From Xylanimonas cellulosilytica (lineage in GTDB: Bacteria > Actinomycetota > Actinomycetes > Actinomycetales > Actinomycetaceae), in assembly GCA_001072465.1 (NCBI GenBank), contig JVKM01000024.1, positions 1-64,000 on the forward strand: a DNA stretch of 64,000 nucleotides, in the 5' to 3' direction. A program made the translations under genes and the position numbers. A model generated the notes under the pieces. That model was given only the letters and a program-made list of their open reading frames with translations, searched no databases and was not told the origin of the DNA. Positions within the stretch are counted from its first letter, which is position 1; each line of letters begins with the position of its first letter. This document shows positions 16,412-25,480 of this stretch, one piece after another.

Positions 16412-16465
16412 CCCCGGCCTCGTTCCCGGCGCTAAGCGCGCCACAGGGACATGAGGCCGGGGTTT
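16412..16465 (+). terminator. terminator of ansPA
   Basis: CCCCGGCCTC (16412-16421) pairs with GAGGCCGGGG (16453-16462), followed by TTTG. The stem extends inward by GTTCCC/GGGAC. The core is the CGGCCTCGT-type element repeated across this window. Confidence 0.75.
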
Positions 16466-16504
16466 GTCATGACCATCGGACCCGCCCGAGGAGCCGAGGA
16501 GCCG

Positions 16505-16510
16505 TAGAAT
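16505..16510 (+). promoter_or_regulatory. -10 box for leaderless pepP mRNA
   Basis: TAGAAT followed by seven bases and ATG at 16518, with no well-spaced Shine-Dalgarno for that ATG. Typical leaderless arrangement. Confidence 0.6.
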
Positions 16511-16517
16511 AGTGACC

Positions 16518-18026
16518 ATGAGTGAAGAAGCCTCCCAGTCCATGGCCGATCGCGGCGAAAACCGCTCCCGTCAGCCCCAGTCCTCCGCATTCCGCGATTT
16601 CATCGGCACCGGATGGGGGCCTCGCCCCTCCGAACTGCCCGCACGCGAGCGCGTCGCCGACTTCCTGCACGACCGCACGCTCAAGGCCGGCGCCCCCTTC
16701 CCGGGCGAGCGCCTCGTCGTGCCCGCAGGCCCCTACAAGGTCCGCTCCAACGACTGCGACTACCGTTTCCGCGCGCACTCCGCTTTCGCGCACCTGTCGG
16801 GCCTGGGCGGCGAGAAGGAGCCGGACACCGTCCTGGTGCTCGAGCCGAACGAGGACGGCACCCACACTCCCCTGCTCTTCTTCAAGCCCCGCGCCTCGCG
16901 TTCCTCCAAGGAGTTTTACGCGGACGCCCGCTACGGCGAATTCTGGGTGGGCGCGCGCCCCTCGCTCGAAGAGCTGAGCGCGCAGACCGGCCTGGAGACC
17001 CGACACATCGACACGCTGCGCGACGTGCTGGCGAAGGACGCCGGGACCGTGCAGCTGCGCATCGTGCGCGGCGTCGATGCGAACGTCGAGGCGATGGTGA
17101 ACGAGGTGCGCACGCAGGCTTCGCTGCCCGCGGGAGAGGATGCACGCAAGGAGGACGAGGCCCTCGAAGAACATCTCTCGGAGATTCGCCTCATCAAGGA
17201 CGCCTTCGAGCTTGAGGAAATGATCCGCGCGGTCGAGGTCACCAAGGCCGGCTTCGAGGACATCATCCGCGTCCTGCCGCGCGCCGTCGGCCACCGCCGC
17301 GGCGAGCGCGTGATTGAGGGCGCATTCCGAGCGGTCGCCCGCGAGGAGGGCAACGGCGAGGGCTACGAGACCATCGCGGCCTCGGGCAACCACGCGAACA
17401 CCCTGCACTGGATCGACAACGACGGAACGGTCCGCGAGGGCGACCTGGTGCTCGTCGACGCCGGCGTCGAGGTCGACTCCCTCTACACCGCCGATATCAC
17501 GCGCACGCTGCCCGTCAACGGCCGCTTCACCGAGGTCCAGGCCCGCGTCTACCAGGCCGTCCTCGACGCCTGCGAGGCCGCCCTGGCCCGCGCCAACGAG
17601 CCGGGCTGCCGCTTCAAGGACGTGCACGACGCCGCCATGAAAGTCATCGCCGCCCGCCTGTATGAGTGGGGCATCCTGCCCGTCACCCCGGAAGAATCCC
17701 TGGCACCCGAGGGCCAGCAGCACCGCCGCTGGATGCCGCACGGCACCAGCCACCACCTGGGCCTGGACGTGCACGACTGCGCGAAGGCACGCGCGGAGCT
17801 CTACCAGGGCGCGCTGCTGGAGCCGGGCATGGTCTTCACGATCGAGCCGGGCCTGTACTTCCGCGCCGACGACCTGCTGATCCCCGAGGAATACCGGGGC
17901 ATCGGCGTGCGCATCGAGGACGACGTCGTGGTGAACGCCGACGGCACGGTCACGCGTATCTCCGAGGACATTCCGCGCACGATCGCGGACGTCGAGGAGT
18001 GGATCGCGAGCGTTCAGTCCCGCTGA
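16518..18026 (+). CDS. pepP: Xaa-Pro aminopeptidase (M24B)
   Basis: 502 aa. Removes N-terminal residues that precede proline; needs two metal ions. An AMP_N domain (about 55-190) is followed by the pita-bread M24 fold with ligands Asp (VLVDAGVEVD), Asp (YTADITRTLP), His (GTSHHLGLDVHD), Glu (TIEPGLYF) and Glu (VRIEDDVVV). Start chosen at ATG 16518 because TAGAAT lies seven bases ahead; an in-frame GTG at 16512 with GAGGAG ten bases upstream is the alternative. Convergent with the following stress-protein gene. Confidence 0.93.
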   Translation: MSEEASQSMADRGENRSRQPQSSAFRDFIGTGWGPRPSELPARERVADFLHDRTLKAGAPFPGERLVVPAGPYKVRSNDCDYRFRAHSAFAHLSGLGGEKEPDTVLVLEPNEDGTHTPLLFFKPRASRSSKEFYADARYGEFWVGARPSLEELSAQTGLETRHIDTLRDVLAKDAGTVQLRIVRGVDANVEAMVNEVRTQASLPAGEDARKEDEALEEHLSEIRLIKDAFELEEMIRAVEVTKAGFEDIIRVLPRAVGHRRGERVIEGAFRAVAREEGNGEGYETIAASGNHANTLHWIDNDGTVREGDLVLVDAGVEVDSLYTADITRTLPVNGRFTEVQARVYQAVLDACEAALARANEPGCRFKDVHDAAMKVIAARLYEWGILPVTPEESLAPEGQQHRRWMPHGTSHHLGLDVHDCAKARAELYQGALLEPGMVFTIEPGLYFRADDLLIPEEYRGIGVRIEDDVVVNADGTVTRISEDIPRTIADVEEWIASVQSR

Positions 18027-18046
18027 GCCACACGAAGACGCTGAGG

Positions 18047-18787
18047 TTACGCCTCGGTCTGGTCCTTTTCGGGGGACGAGGCCGGGGCGTCCTCACGTTC
18101 GGGCGCAGCGTTCTCGGGGCTGTTCGTTGTAGGGGCCGAGGCCTCGGGCGCGCTCACGGGAACGTCGGTCTGGGCGGACGTGGCCTCGGGCGTCTGGCGG
18201 CCACCGGGCACCTCCCCGTCCTTAGTCGCCGCGCCGAAGCGGGGGCGGCCGTCGGGGAAGAAACCGACGGAATCCTTCTTCGGGCGCGCCTGCTCCGTGC
18301 GCGGGCGCACGACGCGCGCGCGGTTGCCGGGGGTGCGCTGCAGGATCTGGTAGGCGCGATCGATGTCCGCCGAGGCCAGCACCGCGTAACGCTCCGCAAC
18401 AACCTGCTGGGAGGACACGAGGTCTCGGCTGCGTCCGCGAATGATGAAGGACAGAGCGGACAGAGCCATGCCGATCAGGGCGCCGACGATGATGCCGCCG
18501 ACGACCCACGTTCCCGTGCCGCCCGCGCTCTGGCCAGCGGACATGAGCATGCCACCCAGGGCTCCCCACAGGCCGCCGCTGGAGGCACCCGAGAGGGAGG
18601 CGCGGGCGATCGTCAGGCGCCCTTTCACGCGCTCGACGAGGTGCAGGTCGGAGCCGACAATCGTGATCGCGGAAACGTCGAAGCCGGCATCCGACAGGAA
18701 GTCGACGCCCGCACGCGCCTGCGCGTAGGTCTCGTACGAGGCAACCTCGGTGCCCGTGGGCATCTGCGGGTCCATCACGACAGCCAT
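18047..18787 (-). CDS. general-stress-protein (YflT-like) membrane protein
   Basis: 246 aa from ATG 18787, with AAGGAG upstream. The N-terminal part (about 5-65) resembles the 17M/YflT stress domain (VASYETYAQARAGVDFLSDAGFDVSAITIVGSDL). A Gly/Ala-rich hydrophobic hairpin follows (GLWGALGGMLMSAG, GTWVVGGIIVGALIGMALSAL), then a long low-complexity Pro/Ser/Glu/Ala tail. Proteins of this type sit next to the MgtE_N/CBS-DUF1003-mrp group in many actinobacteria. Precise function unknown. Confidence 0.75.
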   Translation of the reverse strand: MAVVMDPQMPTGTEVASYETYAQARAGVDFLSDAGFDVSAITIVGSDLHLVERVKGRLTIARASLSGASSGGLWGALGGMLMSAGQSAGGTGTWVVGGIIVGALIGMALSALSFIIRGRSRDLVSSQQVVAERYAVLASADIDRAYQILQRTPGNRARVVRPRTEQARPKKDSVGFFPDGRPRFGAATKDGEVPGGRQTPEATSAQTDVPVSAPEASAPTTNSPENAAPEREDAPASSPEKDQTEA

Positions 18788-18875
18788 TTCTTCTCCTTCG
18801 TCCCGGCCTCGGTGGCATGGAACGCATTGTTCATGCGGCGACCGGCTCATCAGTACGCATCTGTGGTCACCAGCC

Positions 18876-18881
18876 TAAGAT
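18876..18881 (+). promoter_or_regulatory. -10 box, leaderless start of the MgtE_N/CBS gene
   Basis: TAAGAT, six bases, then GTG at 18888. Confidence 0.6.
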
Positions 18882-18887
18882 GGAAGA

Positions 18888-20192
18888 GTGAGCATCGCAT
18901 CTATTGAACTAGGCACCAAGGGCCGCCGCGTCTACATCGGAAAGCTCGCTGGCACCAATGTTTTCGACCCTTTGGGCGACCAAGTCGGCAAGATCCACGA
19001 TGTCGTTGTCATCTTTCGGCTGAAATCCGAAGCCAACGTCATCGGCTTCGTCGTCGAGGTCGGCCCGCGTAAGCGTGTCTTCCTGCCGCTCACTCGAGTC
19101 ACCGCGATCGAGGCCGGCTCGGTCATCACGACGGGCCTGCTCAACATTCGTTCGTTCACGCAGCGTCCCATCGAGACGCTCGTGCTCTCCGAGCTCTTCG
19201 ACCGCGTCGTCACCATGAACGACGGCTCGGGCCAGGTGCGTATCCTCGACGTCGCGATGCGTCAGCGCCGTCCCAAGGATTGGGTGATCTCCACACTGCA
19301 CGTCCAGCGCGTGCGCACGTCCTCCCTCGGTTTCACGCGCAGCGGCGAGACCCTCACGGTCGACGTGTCCGAGGTGTCGGGCCTGCTCAAGACCGACTCG
19401 AACCAGGCGGCGACCGCGCTCGTGCAGTACACGGAGGACATGCGCCCCGCCGACCTTGCGGACTTCATGCACACGCTCCCCCAGGATCGCAAGATGGCGG
19501 TCGCCATGCAGCTGACGGACGCGCGCCTCGCCGACGTGCTCGAGGAGCTGGGTAACGACGACCGTATCGCGATCGTCTCCGCGCTGGAAGCCGCCCGAGC
19601 CGCCGACGTTCTGGACGTCATGCAGCCCGACGACGCGGCCGACCTCGTCGCCGAGCTACCCGACGCGCAGGCCCAGTCCCTGCTGGCCCTCATGGAGCCC
19701 GAAGAGGCCGAGGACGTTCGCCGACTCATGACCTACGACGAGTCGACCGCGGGTTCGCTCATGACCACCGAACCCGTCATTTTCGGCCCCAACGCGACCG
19801 TCGCGCAGATGCTCGCGGCCGTGCGACGCGAGGACATCCCGGCCTCGATCGCGACCGTCGCCTTCATCGCACGCCCACCCCAGGAGACGCCGACCGGCCA
19901 GTACCTGGGTATGGTGCACATCCAGCGCGCGCTGCGCGAGCCCCCGCAGACCCTGCTCGGTACGATCCTGGACCGCGACATCGAGTCCGTGGATCCCAAC
20001 GCGCACATCGCGACCGTGACGCGTCTGCTGGCTACCTACAACCTGACGGTCCTGCCCGTCGTCGACGAGGACGGGCACTTACACGGCGCCGTCTCGGTCG
20101 ACGACGTCCTCGACGAGCTGTTGCCCGAGGACTGGCGAGACTTCGACGACGACGTGACCGACCGCATGATGGCAAGGAGCATCGATGGCTGA
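18888..20192 (+). CDS. MgtE N-domain/CBS-pair protein lacking the channel domain
   Basis: 434 aa. PRC-barrel-like N-terminal part (KLAGTNVFDPLGDQVGKIHDVVV), then an MgtE intracellular N domain of helical repeats (ADLADFMHTLPQDRKMAVAMQL, RLADVLEELGNDDRIAIV, DAADLVAELPDAQAQSLLALM), then two CBS motifs (about 285-420, ending VLPVVDEDGHLHGAVSVDDVLDELL). No transmembrane helices, so it is a soluble magnesium- or nucleotide-sensing relative of MgtE, not a transporter. It overlaps the DUF1003 gene by eight bases. Confidence 0.87.
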   Translation: MSIASIELGTKGRRVYIGKLAGTNVFDPLGDQVGKIHDVVVIFRLKSEANVIGFVVEVGPRKRVFLPLTRVTAIEAGSVITTGLLNIRSFTQRPIETLVLSELFDRVVTMNDGSGQVRILDVAMRQRRPKDWVISTLHVQRVRTSSLGFTRSGETLTVDVSEVSGLLKTDSNQAATALVQYTEDMRPADLADFMHTLPQDRKMAVAMQLTDARLADVLEELGNDDRIAIVSALEAARAADVLDVMQPDDAADLVAELPDAQAQSLLALMEPEEAEDVRRLMTYDESTAGSLMTTEPVIFGPNATVAQMLAAVRREDIPASIATVAFIARPPQETPTGQYLGMVHIQRALREPPQTLLGTILDRDIESVDPNAHIATVTRLLATYNLTVLPVVDEDGHLHGAVSVDDVLDELLPEDWRDFDDDVTDRMMARSIDG

Positions 20193-20760
20193 TCGCCTGG
20201 ATAACCCGATCGACAAGCGTCGGTGGTTCTTCCGCCGCTCGTCAGGCGGCGGCGACGGCTTCGGCCGCTTCGCCGAGGCCACCGCCCGTTTCATGGGCTC
20301 GCCCCGCTTCGTCCTCTACATGACGATCTTCGTCATCGCGTGGATCGGCGCGAACCTGATGCTCGCCGGCATCAGCGAGGAAGCCGCCTGGGACCCCTAC
20401 CCCTTCATCCTCCTGAACCTCGCGTTCTCGACCCAGGCCTCGTACTCGGCCCCGCTGATTATGCTCGCGCAGAACCGCCAGGACGCCCGCGACCGCGTCG
20501 TGGCCGAGCAGGACCGTCTTCGCGCGGAGCGTAACCTCGCCGACACCGAGTACCTCGCCCGCGAGATCGCAGGCCTGCGCCTGGCGCTCCAGGACGTCGC
20601 CACGCGCGACTTCGTGCGCTCCGAGCTGCGCGACATGCTGGAGGACCTGCGTGCGGAGATCGCCGCGGACGCGGCCAACGCCTCGTCGAGCGAGGCGGAT
20701 GCTGAGGCCGAGGCCGACGGTGCCTTTCGTCCCCTAGAAGATGGGCACACCGGCCAGTAG
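20185..20760 (+). CDS. DUF1003 membrane protein
   Basis: 191 aa. DUF1003 core: FGRFAEATARFMGSPRFVLYMTIFVIAWIGANLM, then YPFILLNLAFSTQASYSAPLIMLAQNRQDARDR, two transmembrane helices. A charged coiled-coil region (AEQDRLRAERNLADTEYLAREIAGLRLALQDV) and a Glu/Ala-rich tail follow. Overlaps the MgtE_N/CBS gene and is probably its partner at the membrane; function unknown. Confidence 0.88.
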   Translation: MADRLDNPIDKRRWFFRRSSGGGDGFGRFAEATARFMGSPRFVLYMTIFVIAWIGANLMLAGISEEAAWDPYPFILLNLAFSTQASYSAPLIMLAQNRQDARDRVVAEQDRLRAERNLADTEYLAREIAGLRLALQDVATRDFVRSELRDMLEDLRAEIAADAANASSSEADAEAEADGAFRPLEDGHTGQ

Positions 20761-20763
20761 AGT
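20758..20763 (+). promoter_or_regulatory. -10 box, leaderless start of mrp
   Basis: TAGAGT, whose TAG is also the stop codon of the DUF1003 gene, then seven bases and ATG at 20771. Confidence 0.55.
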
Positions 20764-20770
20764 GGAGTCC

Positions 20771-21901
20771 ATGCCAGTCACGCTTGATTCCGTCATGGAG
20801 GCTCTCGGCCAGGTCATCGACCCCGAGATCCGCCGCCCCATCACCGACCTCAACATGGTGACCCCCGACCTGGTCACGATCGACGGTTCCTCCGTCGCCG
20901 TCAAGGTCCTGCTCACCACCGCCGGATGCCCCCTGCGCACCCAGATCACTAAGGACGTCACCGAGCGCGTGAGCGCCATCGACGGCGTCGAGAACGTCTC
21001 CGTCGAGATGGGCGTCATGGACGAGGCCCAGAAGAAGGCGCTGCGCGAGAAGCTCAACGGCGGTCGTCCCGAGCGCGAGATCCCCTTCTCTCGCCCCGAT
21101 TCCCTCACGCGCGTCATCGCCGTCACCTCCGGTAAGGGCGGCGTCGGCAAGTCCTCCATGACCGCGAACCTGGCCGCCGCGCTGGCCGCGCAGGGCCTCA
21201 AGGTCGGCGTCATGGACGCGGACATCTACGGCTTCTCGATCCCGCGCATGCTCGGCGTGGACCACGACCCGCAGGTCATCGACGGCATGATGATCCCGCC
21301 CGTGGGCGCCGGCGGCGTCAAGGTCATCTCGATCGGCATGTTCGTGCCCGACGGCCAGGCCGTCATCTGGCGCGGCCCCATGCTCCACCGCGCCCTCCAG
21401 CAGTTCCTCGCGGACGTGTTCTGGGGCGACCTGGATGTCCTGCTCATCGACATGCCTCCGGGCACGGGCGACGTCGCGATCTCGATCGCGCAGCTGCTGC
21501 CCAACTCGGAGATCCTCGTCGTGACGACCCCGCAGGTCGCGGCCGCCGAGGTCGCCGAGCGCGCCGGTTCCATCGCCGCCCAGACGAACCAGAAGGTCAT
21601 CGGCGTCGTCGAAAACATGTCCTTCCTGCCTCAGCCCGACGGCTCGCGCCTGGAGATCTTCGGCGCGGGCGGCGGCGAGTCCGTCTCGCAGCGCCTCACC
21701 GCGCAGCTGGGCTACTCGGTGCCGCTGCTGGCCCAGGTGCCCCTCGACATCGCACTGCGCGAGGGCGGCGACCGCGGCGAGCCCGTGTCCGTCGCCTCGG
21801 GTCCCGCTGCCGAGGAGCTGACGGCCCTCGCCAAGCAGCTGTCGTCGGCGAACCGCGGCCTGGCGGGCCGCCCCCTCGGGGTCTCCCCCATCCAGCACTG
21901 A
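20771..21901 (+). CDS. mrp: Mrp/ApbC iron-sulfur cluster carrier ATPase
   Basis: 376 aa. An N-terminal FeS-assembly domain (DUF59/MIP18-like: VMEALGQVIDPEIRRPITDLNMV) is joined to a P-loop ParA/MinD-type ATPase with deviant Walker A (SGKGGVGKSSMTANLA), IYGFSIPRMLG and LIDMPPGTGDVAISIAQ. The CxxC cluster-binding pair common near the C terminus of many Mrp proteins is not obvious here. Carries Fe-S clusters to apoproteins. Start taken at ATG 20771 because of the leaderless box; the longer frame begins inside DUF1003. Confidence 0.9.
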   Translation: MPVTLDSVMEALGQVIDPEIRRPITDLNMVTPDLVTIDGSSVAVKVLLTTAGCPLRTQITKDVTERVSAIDGVENVSVEMGVMDEAQKKALREKLNGGRPEREIPFSRPDSLTRVIAVTSGKGGVGKSSMTANLAAALAAQGLKVGVMDADIYGFSIPRMLGVDHDPQVIDGMMIPPVGAGGVKVISIGMFVPDGQAVIWRGPMLHRALQQFLADVFWGDLDVLLIDMPPGTGDVAISIAQLLPNSEILVVTTPQVAAAEVAERAGSIAAQTNQKVIGVVENMSFLPQPDGSRLEIFGAGGGESVSQRLTAQLGYSVPLLAQVPLDIALREGGDRGEPVSVASGPAAEELTALAKQLSSANRGLAGRPLGVSPIQH

Positions 21902-21915
21902 GCCACGCGGCTTCG

Positions 21916-21947
21916 CCCCGGCCTCGTCCCCATCGACGAGGCCGGGG
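21916..21947 (+). terminator. terminator of mrp
   Basis: CCCCGGCCTCGTC pairs perfectly with GACGAGGCCGGGG across a six-base loop, followed by TTTCG. Same CGGCCTCGT core as other terminators in this window. Confidence 0.85.
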
Positions 21948-22095
21948 TTTCGCATGCTTGTCAGGTGAGGTTTTCGAGTATTTTCGGAGCGCCAGCGCGC
22001 CCTTGCGCATCCTCGCCTGTACCCTGATGCCTGGGGAGGCATCAACGCGCAGGCGTACCTCACCCAGGCGATTAAACACGAGTGAGGATACGGCG

Positions 22096-22725
22096 ATGGC
22101 GGACAAGGCCCAGACGTGGGTGTACACCGAGGACTACGTGGCGGAAAGCGACGCGCTGACCGCCGCACGCGCCGTCGCTACCGAAATGGGCGCTTCCCCC
22201 GTGTCCGCTGGCACCGGCGCAGCCCTGCGTATGCTGGCGGCTGTCTCCGGCGCACGCGCGGTCCTGGAAGTGGGCACGGGCGCGGGTGTGTCCGGCCTGT
22301 GGCTGTTGGACGGGATGGCGGCTGACGGCGTCCTCACGACGATCGACTCCGAGTCTGAGCTGTTGGGCCACGCGCGCCGCAACTTCGCCGCCGCAGGCCT
22401 GTCATCACATCGCACGCGCCTCATCGCCGGGCGCGCCCTCGACGTGCTGCCGCGTATGGCTGCTCGCGGCTACGACATGGTCGTCCTGGACGGCGACCTG
22501 GAGGAAACCCCTCAGTACCTCGATCACGCGGTGCGCATCCTGCGCCCCGGCGGAACGATCGCTTTCGTGCACGCCCTGTGGCGCGACCAGGTGGCCGACC
22601 CCGCGCGCCGCGACGCGCACACCGTGGTCGCCCGCGAGGTCGTCAACTACCTGCGCGACTCCGACGAGTTCGTGCCCGCGCTGCTGCCCGTCGGCGACGG
22701 CGTGGCGGTCGCCGTCAAGCGCTGA
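22096..22725 (+). CDS. O-methyltransferase (SAM-dependent, class I)
   Basis: 209 aa. O-MT/COMT-like Rossmann methyltransferase: VLEVGTGAGVSGLWLLDGM (SAM motif I, about 65-83), LTTIDSESELLGHARRNF, YDMVVLDGDLEETPQYLDHAVRILRPGGTIAFVHALWR. Start at the ATG with GAGGA upstream. Actinobacterial synteny (near DUF3117, LOG and dapE genes) matches the mycobacterial Rv1220c type. The last 125 bp are duplicated, with mostly synonymous differences, beyond the restriction-modification island. Confidence 0.88.
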   Translation: MADKAQTWVYTEDYVAESDALTAARAVATEMGASPVSAGTGAALRMLAAVSGARAVLEVGTGAGVSGLWLLDGMAADGVLTTIDSESELLGHARRNFAAAGLSSHRTRLIAGRALDVLPRMAARGYDMVVLDGDLEETPQYLDHAVRILRPGGTIAFVHALWRDQVADPARRDAHTVVAREVVNYLRDSDEFVPALLPVGDGVAVAVKR

Positions 22726-22817
22726 GCACCCCATTCACTTCACAGAGAAGCGGCGAAACAGGAGATCCTGTTCCGCCGCTTCTTCACTATCTGTCAGATG
22801 GCCGCTCCGAGAGCTTC
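22601..22817. repeat. left flank repeat of the RM island
   Basis: Direct repeat partner of 25481-25693. It covers the last 125 bp of the O-methyltransferase gene, the terminator hairpin and the final codons of a DUF3117 gene in antisense (the stop and last seven or so codons only), ending at GAGAGCTTC where the AT-rich island begins. Confidence 0.92.
22746..22783. terminator. bidirectional terminator after the O-methyltransferase gene
   Basis: An 18-bp stem (AGAAGCGGCGAAACAGGA with its complement, one mismatch) and minimal loop, followed by TTCACTATCT. A perfect copy of this hairpin exists at 25623-25658. Confidence 0.85.
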
Positions 22818-22829
22818 TGAAGACTACAC

Positions 22830-23747
22830 TTAACGCGTCCTGCGAATAAACTCCTGCAATTGCCCAAGGTCATGGCTCCAGAATAACGAAAGGCCCGCTT
22901 CTTGAGCCTCAATCAAATTCTGAACCTTGAAAACTCCGGAAAGGACTGCCGCAGACACGACGCCTTGCGTACCAAACTGCGACAACCATCCAGTAACTTT
23001 TGCAAGAGTGTCATGGTTAACGCGCTTATAGCTATTTACCTCAGAGTTTGAAACCTTTGCCTCAATTGCCAATATCCTACCATCGTACAGACGAGCGATG
23101 AGATCCGCCTTATGCCCACCGAGCGCGGACTCAAGGCAAAACTCACCAACGTTAGGCGCTTGAGCAGGAGTACGAACAACTCTTCGATCGACACGCTGCA
23201 GACCTGCATCCTCCAACGCCAAAGCAATTGCTTGCTCTTGAAAATCTTTAGCTTCGGAGCGCCTACGTGTCTGCGATCTACTCGAGGCAATAATTGCGGT
23301 TGAAGAAACTACAGCAATTTGCAACTCATCACTAGTGGGGAGCCTATCTTCATAAAACCAAGGAAAACGCCATGGATCAATACTCGCACAGATCACTTTT
23401 GCGATACGTTCGGCAACTTCAGCATCACTATCAAACGATGCTGCAGATAGTTTTACATCAGCAAGCACCTTAAGATCATCGTCACTGATGAAAGGAGACG
23501 CTAAATAACGAAGCGCATACCGCTTATCCTCATCAAGAAAATATCGCCGAACTACAGAGCTTAGATCTCGCAAATTATCACTATCCGCCAGCAAGTTGGC
23601 TACATGGACGCGATAATGCTCAAAGTCCGCAACATAACCAGCATGCGACTCCGCTATACGCTTATCTTTAAATTCCTCAATCGATCGCTCAACATCTGAC
23701 TTAAGCTGATCATAAGACCAGATTGGCGGCATGACTTGTTGTAACAA
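22830..23747 (-). CDS. type II restriction endonuclease, XamI-like
   Basis: 305 aa, directly downstream of a DNA-methyltransferase gene (3-bp gap). A PD-(D/E)xK-type core is visible late in the protein: KADLIARLYDGRILAIEAKVS, with Asp215, Glu229 and Lys231 as probable catalytic residues. Overall it resembles the XamI family (ASIDPWRFPWFYED region); that assignment, and hence a GTCGAC-type target, is recalled resemblance and unproven. Base composition is AT-rich. Start: TTG at 23747 has GGAAGGAAG at a suitable distance; ATG at 23732 is the alternative. Confidence 0.72.
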   Translation of the reverse strand: MLQQVMPPIWSYDQLKSDVERSIEEFKDKRIAESHAGYVADFEHYRVHVANLLADSDNLRDLSSVVRRYFLDEDKRYALRYLASPFISDDDLKVLADVKLSAASFDSDAEVAERIAKVICASIDPWRFPWFYEDRLPTSDELQIAVVSSTAIIASSRSQTRRRSEAKDFQEQAIALALEDAGLQRVDRRVVRTPAQAPNVGEFCLESALGGHKADLIARLYDGRILAIEAKVSNSEVNSYKRVNHDTLAKVTGWLSQFGTQGVVSAAVLSGVFKVQNLIEAQEAGLSLFWSHDLGQLQEFIRRTR

Positions 23748-23750
23748 TTA

Positions 23751-25394
23751 TTAACTTCCTTCCCGAAGCACATCGAAACTAGGCACCATTAGCCGCTCCA
23801 TTTCCTTCGGCTCAAACTTCGTGAGACCGCCAGCATAAGTCCTGCCATCGCTCAACTGTACATTATTATTGAGGTATTCGACAAGTAACTTCAGATCCCG
23901 ATCGGCACAATCAGCACGCGGATATAAGCCATGAACAACATTAACATGACGCGCACCAACGCAATTGCGTACGAAACGAGGTGGCCGTCGCGCCATATAC
24001 GTTGCAAGAATCGGAGCAGCCTCAGCTAATCCCACACTCCACCAAGCTCGACGGTGGCATGCAATATATCCACGATCCACACCTAGCGACTGTGCGTACG
24101 CAATGTAGCGTTCAATACGGGCAACACTATCATCATCCAGCGACTGGTAATCGAACGGAATATCGATCACGCATTTCAGCTCCAAATCTGAGGTGAGTGA
24201 TTCACCTGCCGCAAATAGTTCACGAGCTTTCGTCACAGACGGGAACAAAACTGACTCTGGCAGATCAACATCACCCCTCCGTGCGATCCAAATCTTATTT
24301 GCCCCCGTCACAGTTCCACGCCGAACGCGAAAGTACTCACCCAGCTCAACATAGCCCCGCGGATACTTTTTACGCTCGCGTCCAACCGATGACCAACGCG
24401 CACTAGTTTCCATGGTTAAACGATCGACTCGAACCGCCTTGTAGACATTACCAAGATCCGATGGCGACTTAACTCGATTAACGAGTACGGCATTTCCCTT
24501 TGCATCACGACTGAAGTAGACAACAACACCAGTTACCTGAGCATTTGCAAATGGGAGTGATACTGGATCAAACACATGAAGCTCATCAAGTGAAAGGTGC
24601 CCAACCAATAACTTACGCAAAGATGAGCCATAATTTACATCTAACCACTCGGCACTAGTGATAAATGCACCAATATCACCAGGAGACATATTTTTCGCCG
24701 TCTTCAAGAAGAAATGCGCATGAAGACCAGCAAGCTTTGACGATGGAAGATTTAGGCTTTTAGCCGTTACCGCGTACCACTCTTTCCACCTGGATGCAAT
24801 GTTGTGATGACGAACATAAGGCGGATTCCCAATATATAGGGTAACCCCATTAATTTTCTCGATCAACGCCTCGCGATAGTCACAAAGCCGGAAGTCAATT
24901 CGTTGACTCAATCCGCAAACATGGGCATTGGCTCGCGCAATTAGCAGAGCAACAGGATCCGTATCAATTGCAATTCCTTTAGCAGACGGAAATTTCTTCA
25001 AAGCACGAATTATGAAGCGGCCGGATCCAGTTCCCGGATCAACAACACGTACGGGTACCGCCTTGTTAGCAGCCCAACTCACCATCTGCTCGACTATTTC
25101 GTGTGGAGTAAACGTTTGTCCCTCCGCTCGACGCTCCGTCGATGAGCGTAGAGCACAGAACATGTCTCCCAACGGATCTTCACCCTTAAGAATCTGTGCC
25201 CGCAGCTCAGGAACGTCCACTTCAACAGGAAACACCTCTTGGATCAGGTTCCTCTCCCGATCCGTTACACATTCAAGGTCAAGCCCGAGGGCGACACAAG
25301 AAGAGATCAAGGTACCCATCCTCATGTTGTCACTTTGCACGTCTTCCTCTTCCCATTCCGGCTCGGTGACACAATTCTGGCACGCCCCATTCAC
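23751..25394 (-). CDS. type II N6-adenine DNA methyltransferase
   Basis: 547 aa, gamma-class layout: SAM-binding motif I DPGTGSGRF (119-127), an acidic motif II region (GIAIDTDP), catalytic motif IV NPPYVRH (190-196), then a long C-terminal target-recognition region with HVNVVHGLY and YLNNN as in Eco57I/SalI-type methylases. It protects host DNA from the adjacent nuclease. AT-rich compared with its surroundings. The start is unsure: ATG at 25394 lacks a good ribosome-binding site, and Met24/Met26 are alternatives. Confidence 0.85.
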   Translation of the reverse strand: MNGACQNCVTEPEWEEEDVQSDNMRMGTLISSCVALGLDLECVTDRERNLIQEVFPVEVDVPELRAQILKGEDPLGDMFCALRSSTERRAEGQTFTPHEIVEQMVSWAANKAVPVRVVDPGTGSGRFIIRALKKFPSAKGIAIDTDPVALLIARANAHVCGLSQRIDFRLCDYREALIEKINGVTLYIGNPPYVRHHNIASRWKEWYAVTAKSLNLPSSKLAGLHAHFFLKTAKNMSPGDIGAFITSAEWLDVNYGSSLRKLLVGHLSLDELHVFDPVSLPFANAQVTGVVVYFSRDAKGNAVLVNRVKSPSDLGNVYKAVRVDRLTMETSARWSSVGRERKKYPRGYVELGEYFRVRRGTVTGANKIWIARRGDVDLPESVLFPSVTKARELFAAGESLTSDLELKCVIDIPFDYQSLDDDSVARIERYIAYAQSLGVDRGYIACHRRAWWSVGLAEAAPILATYMARRPPRFVRNCVGARHVNVVHGLYPRADCADRDLKLLVEYLNNNVQLSDGRTYAGGLTKFEPKEMERLMVPSFDVLREGS

Positions 25395-25480
25395 ACCAGC
25401 GTCCCGAATTTGAGACTATCAACCCCACTACCCCGAAGTATGACACACTTCATTCGATTTTTAGCTAGCCAATTACACTC

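Noticed and set aside
20459-22168. 569-aa leftward frame opposite DUF1003 and mrp
   Set aside because: Shadow of two well-supported genes; low-complexity Arg/Gly/Asp/His composition, no family.
25395-25480. controller protein gene upstream of the RM methylase
   Set aside because: Only 86 bases of AT-rich DNA before the flank repeat, with no HTH-coding ORF.
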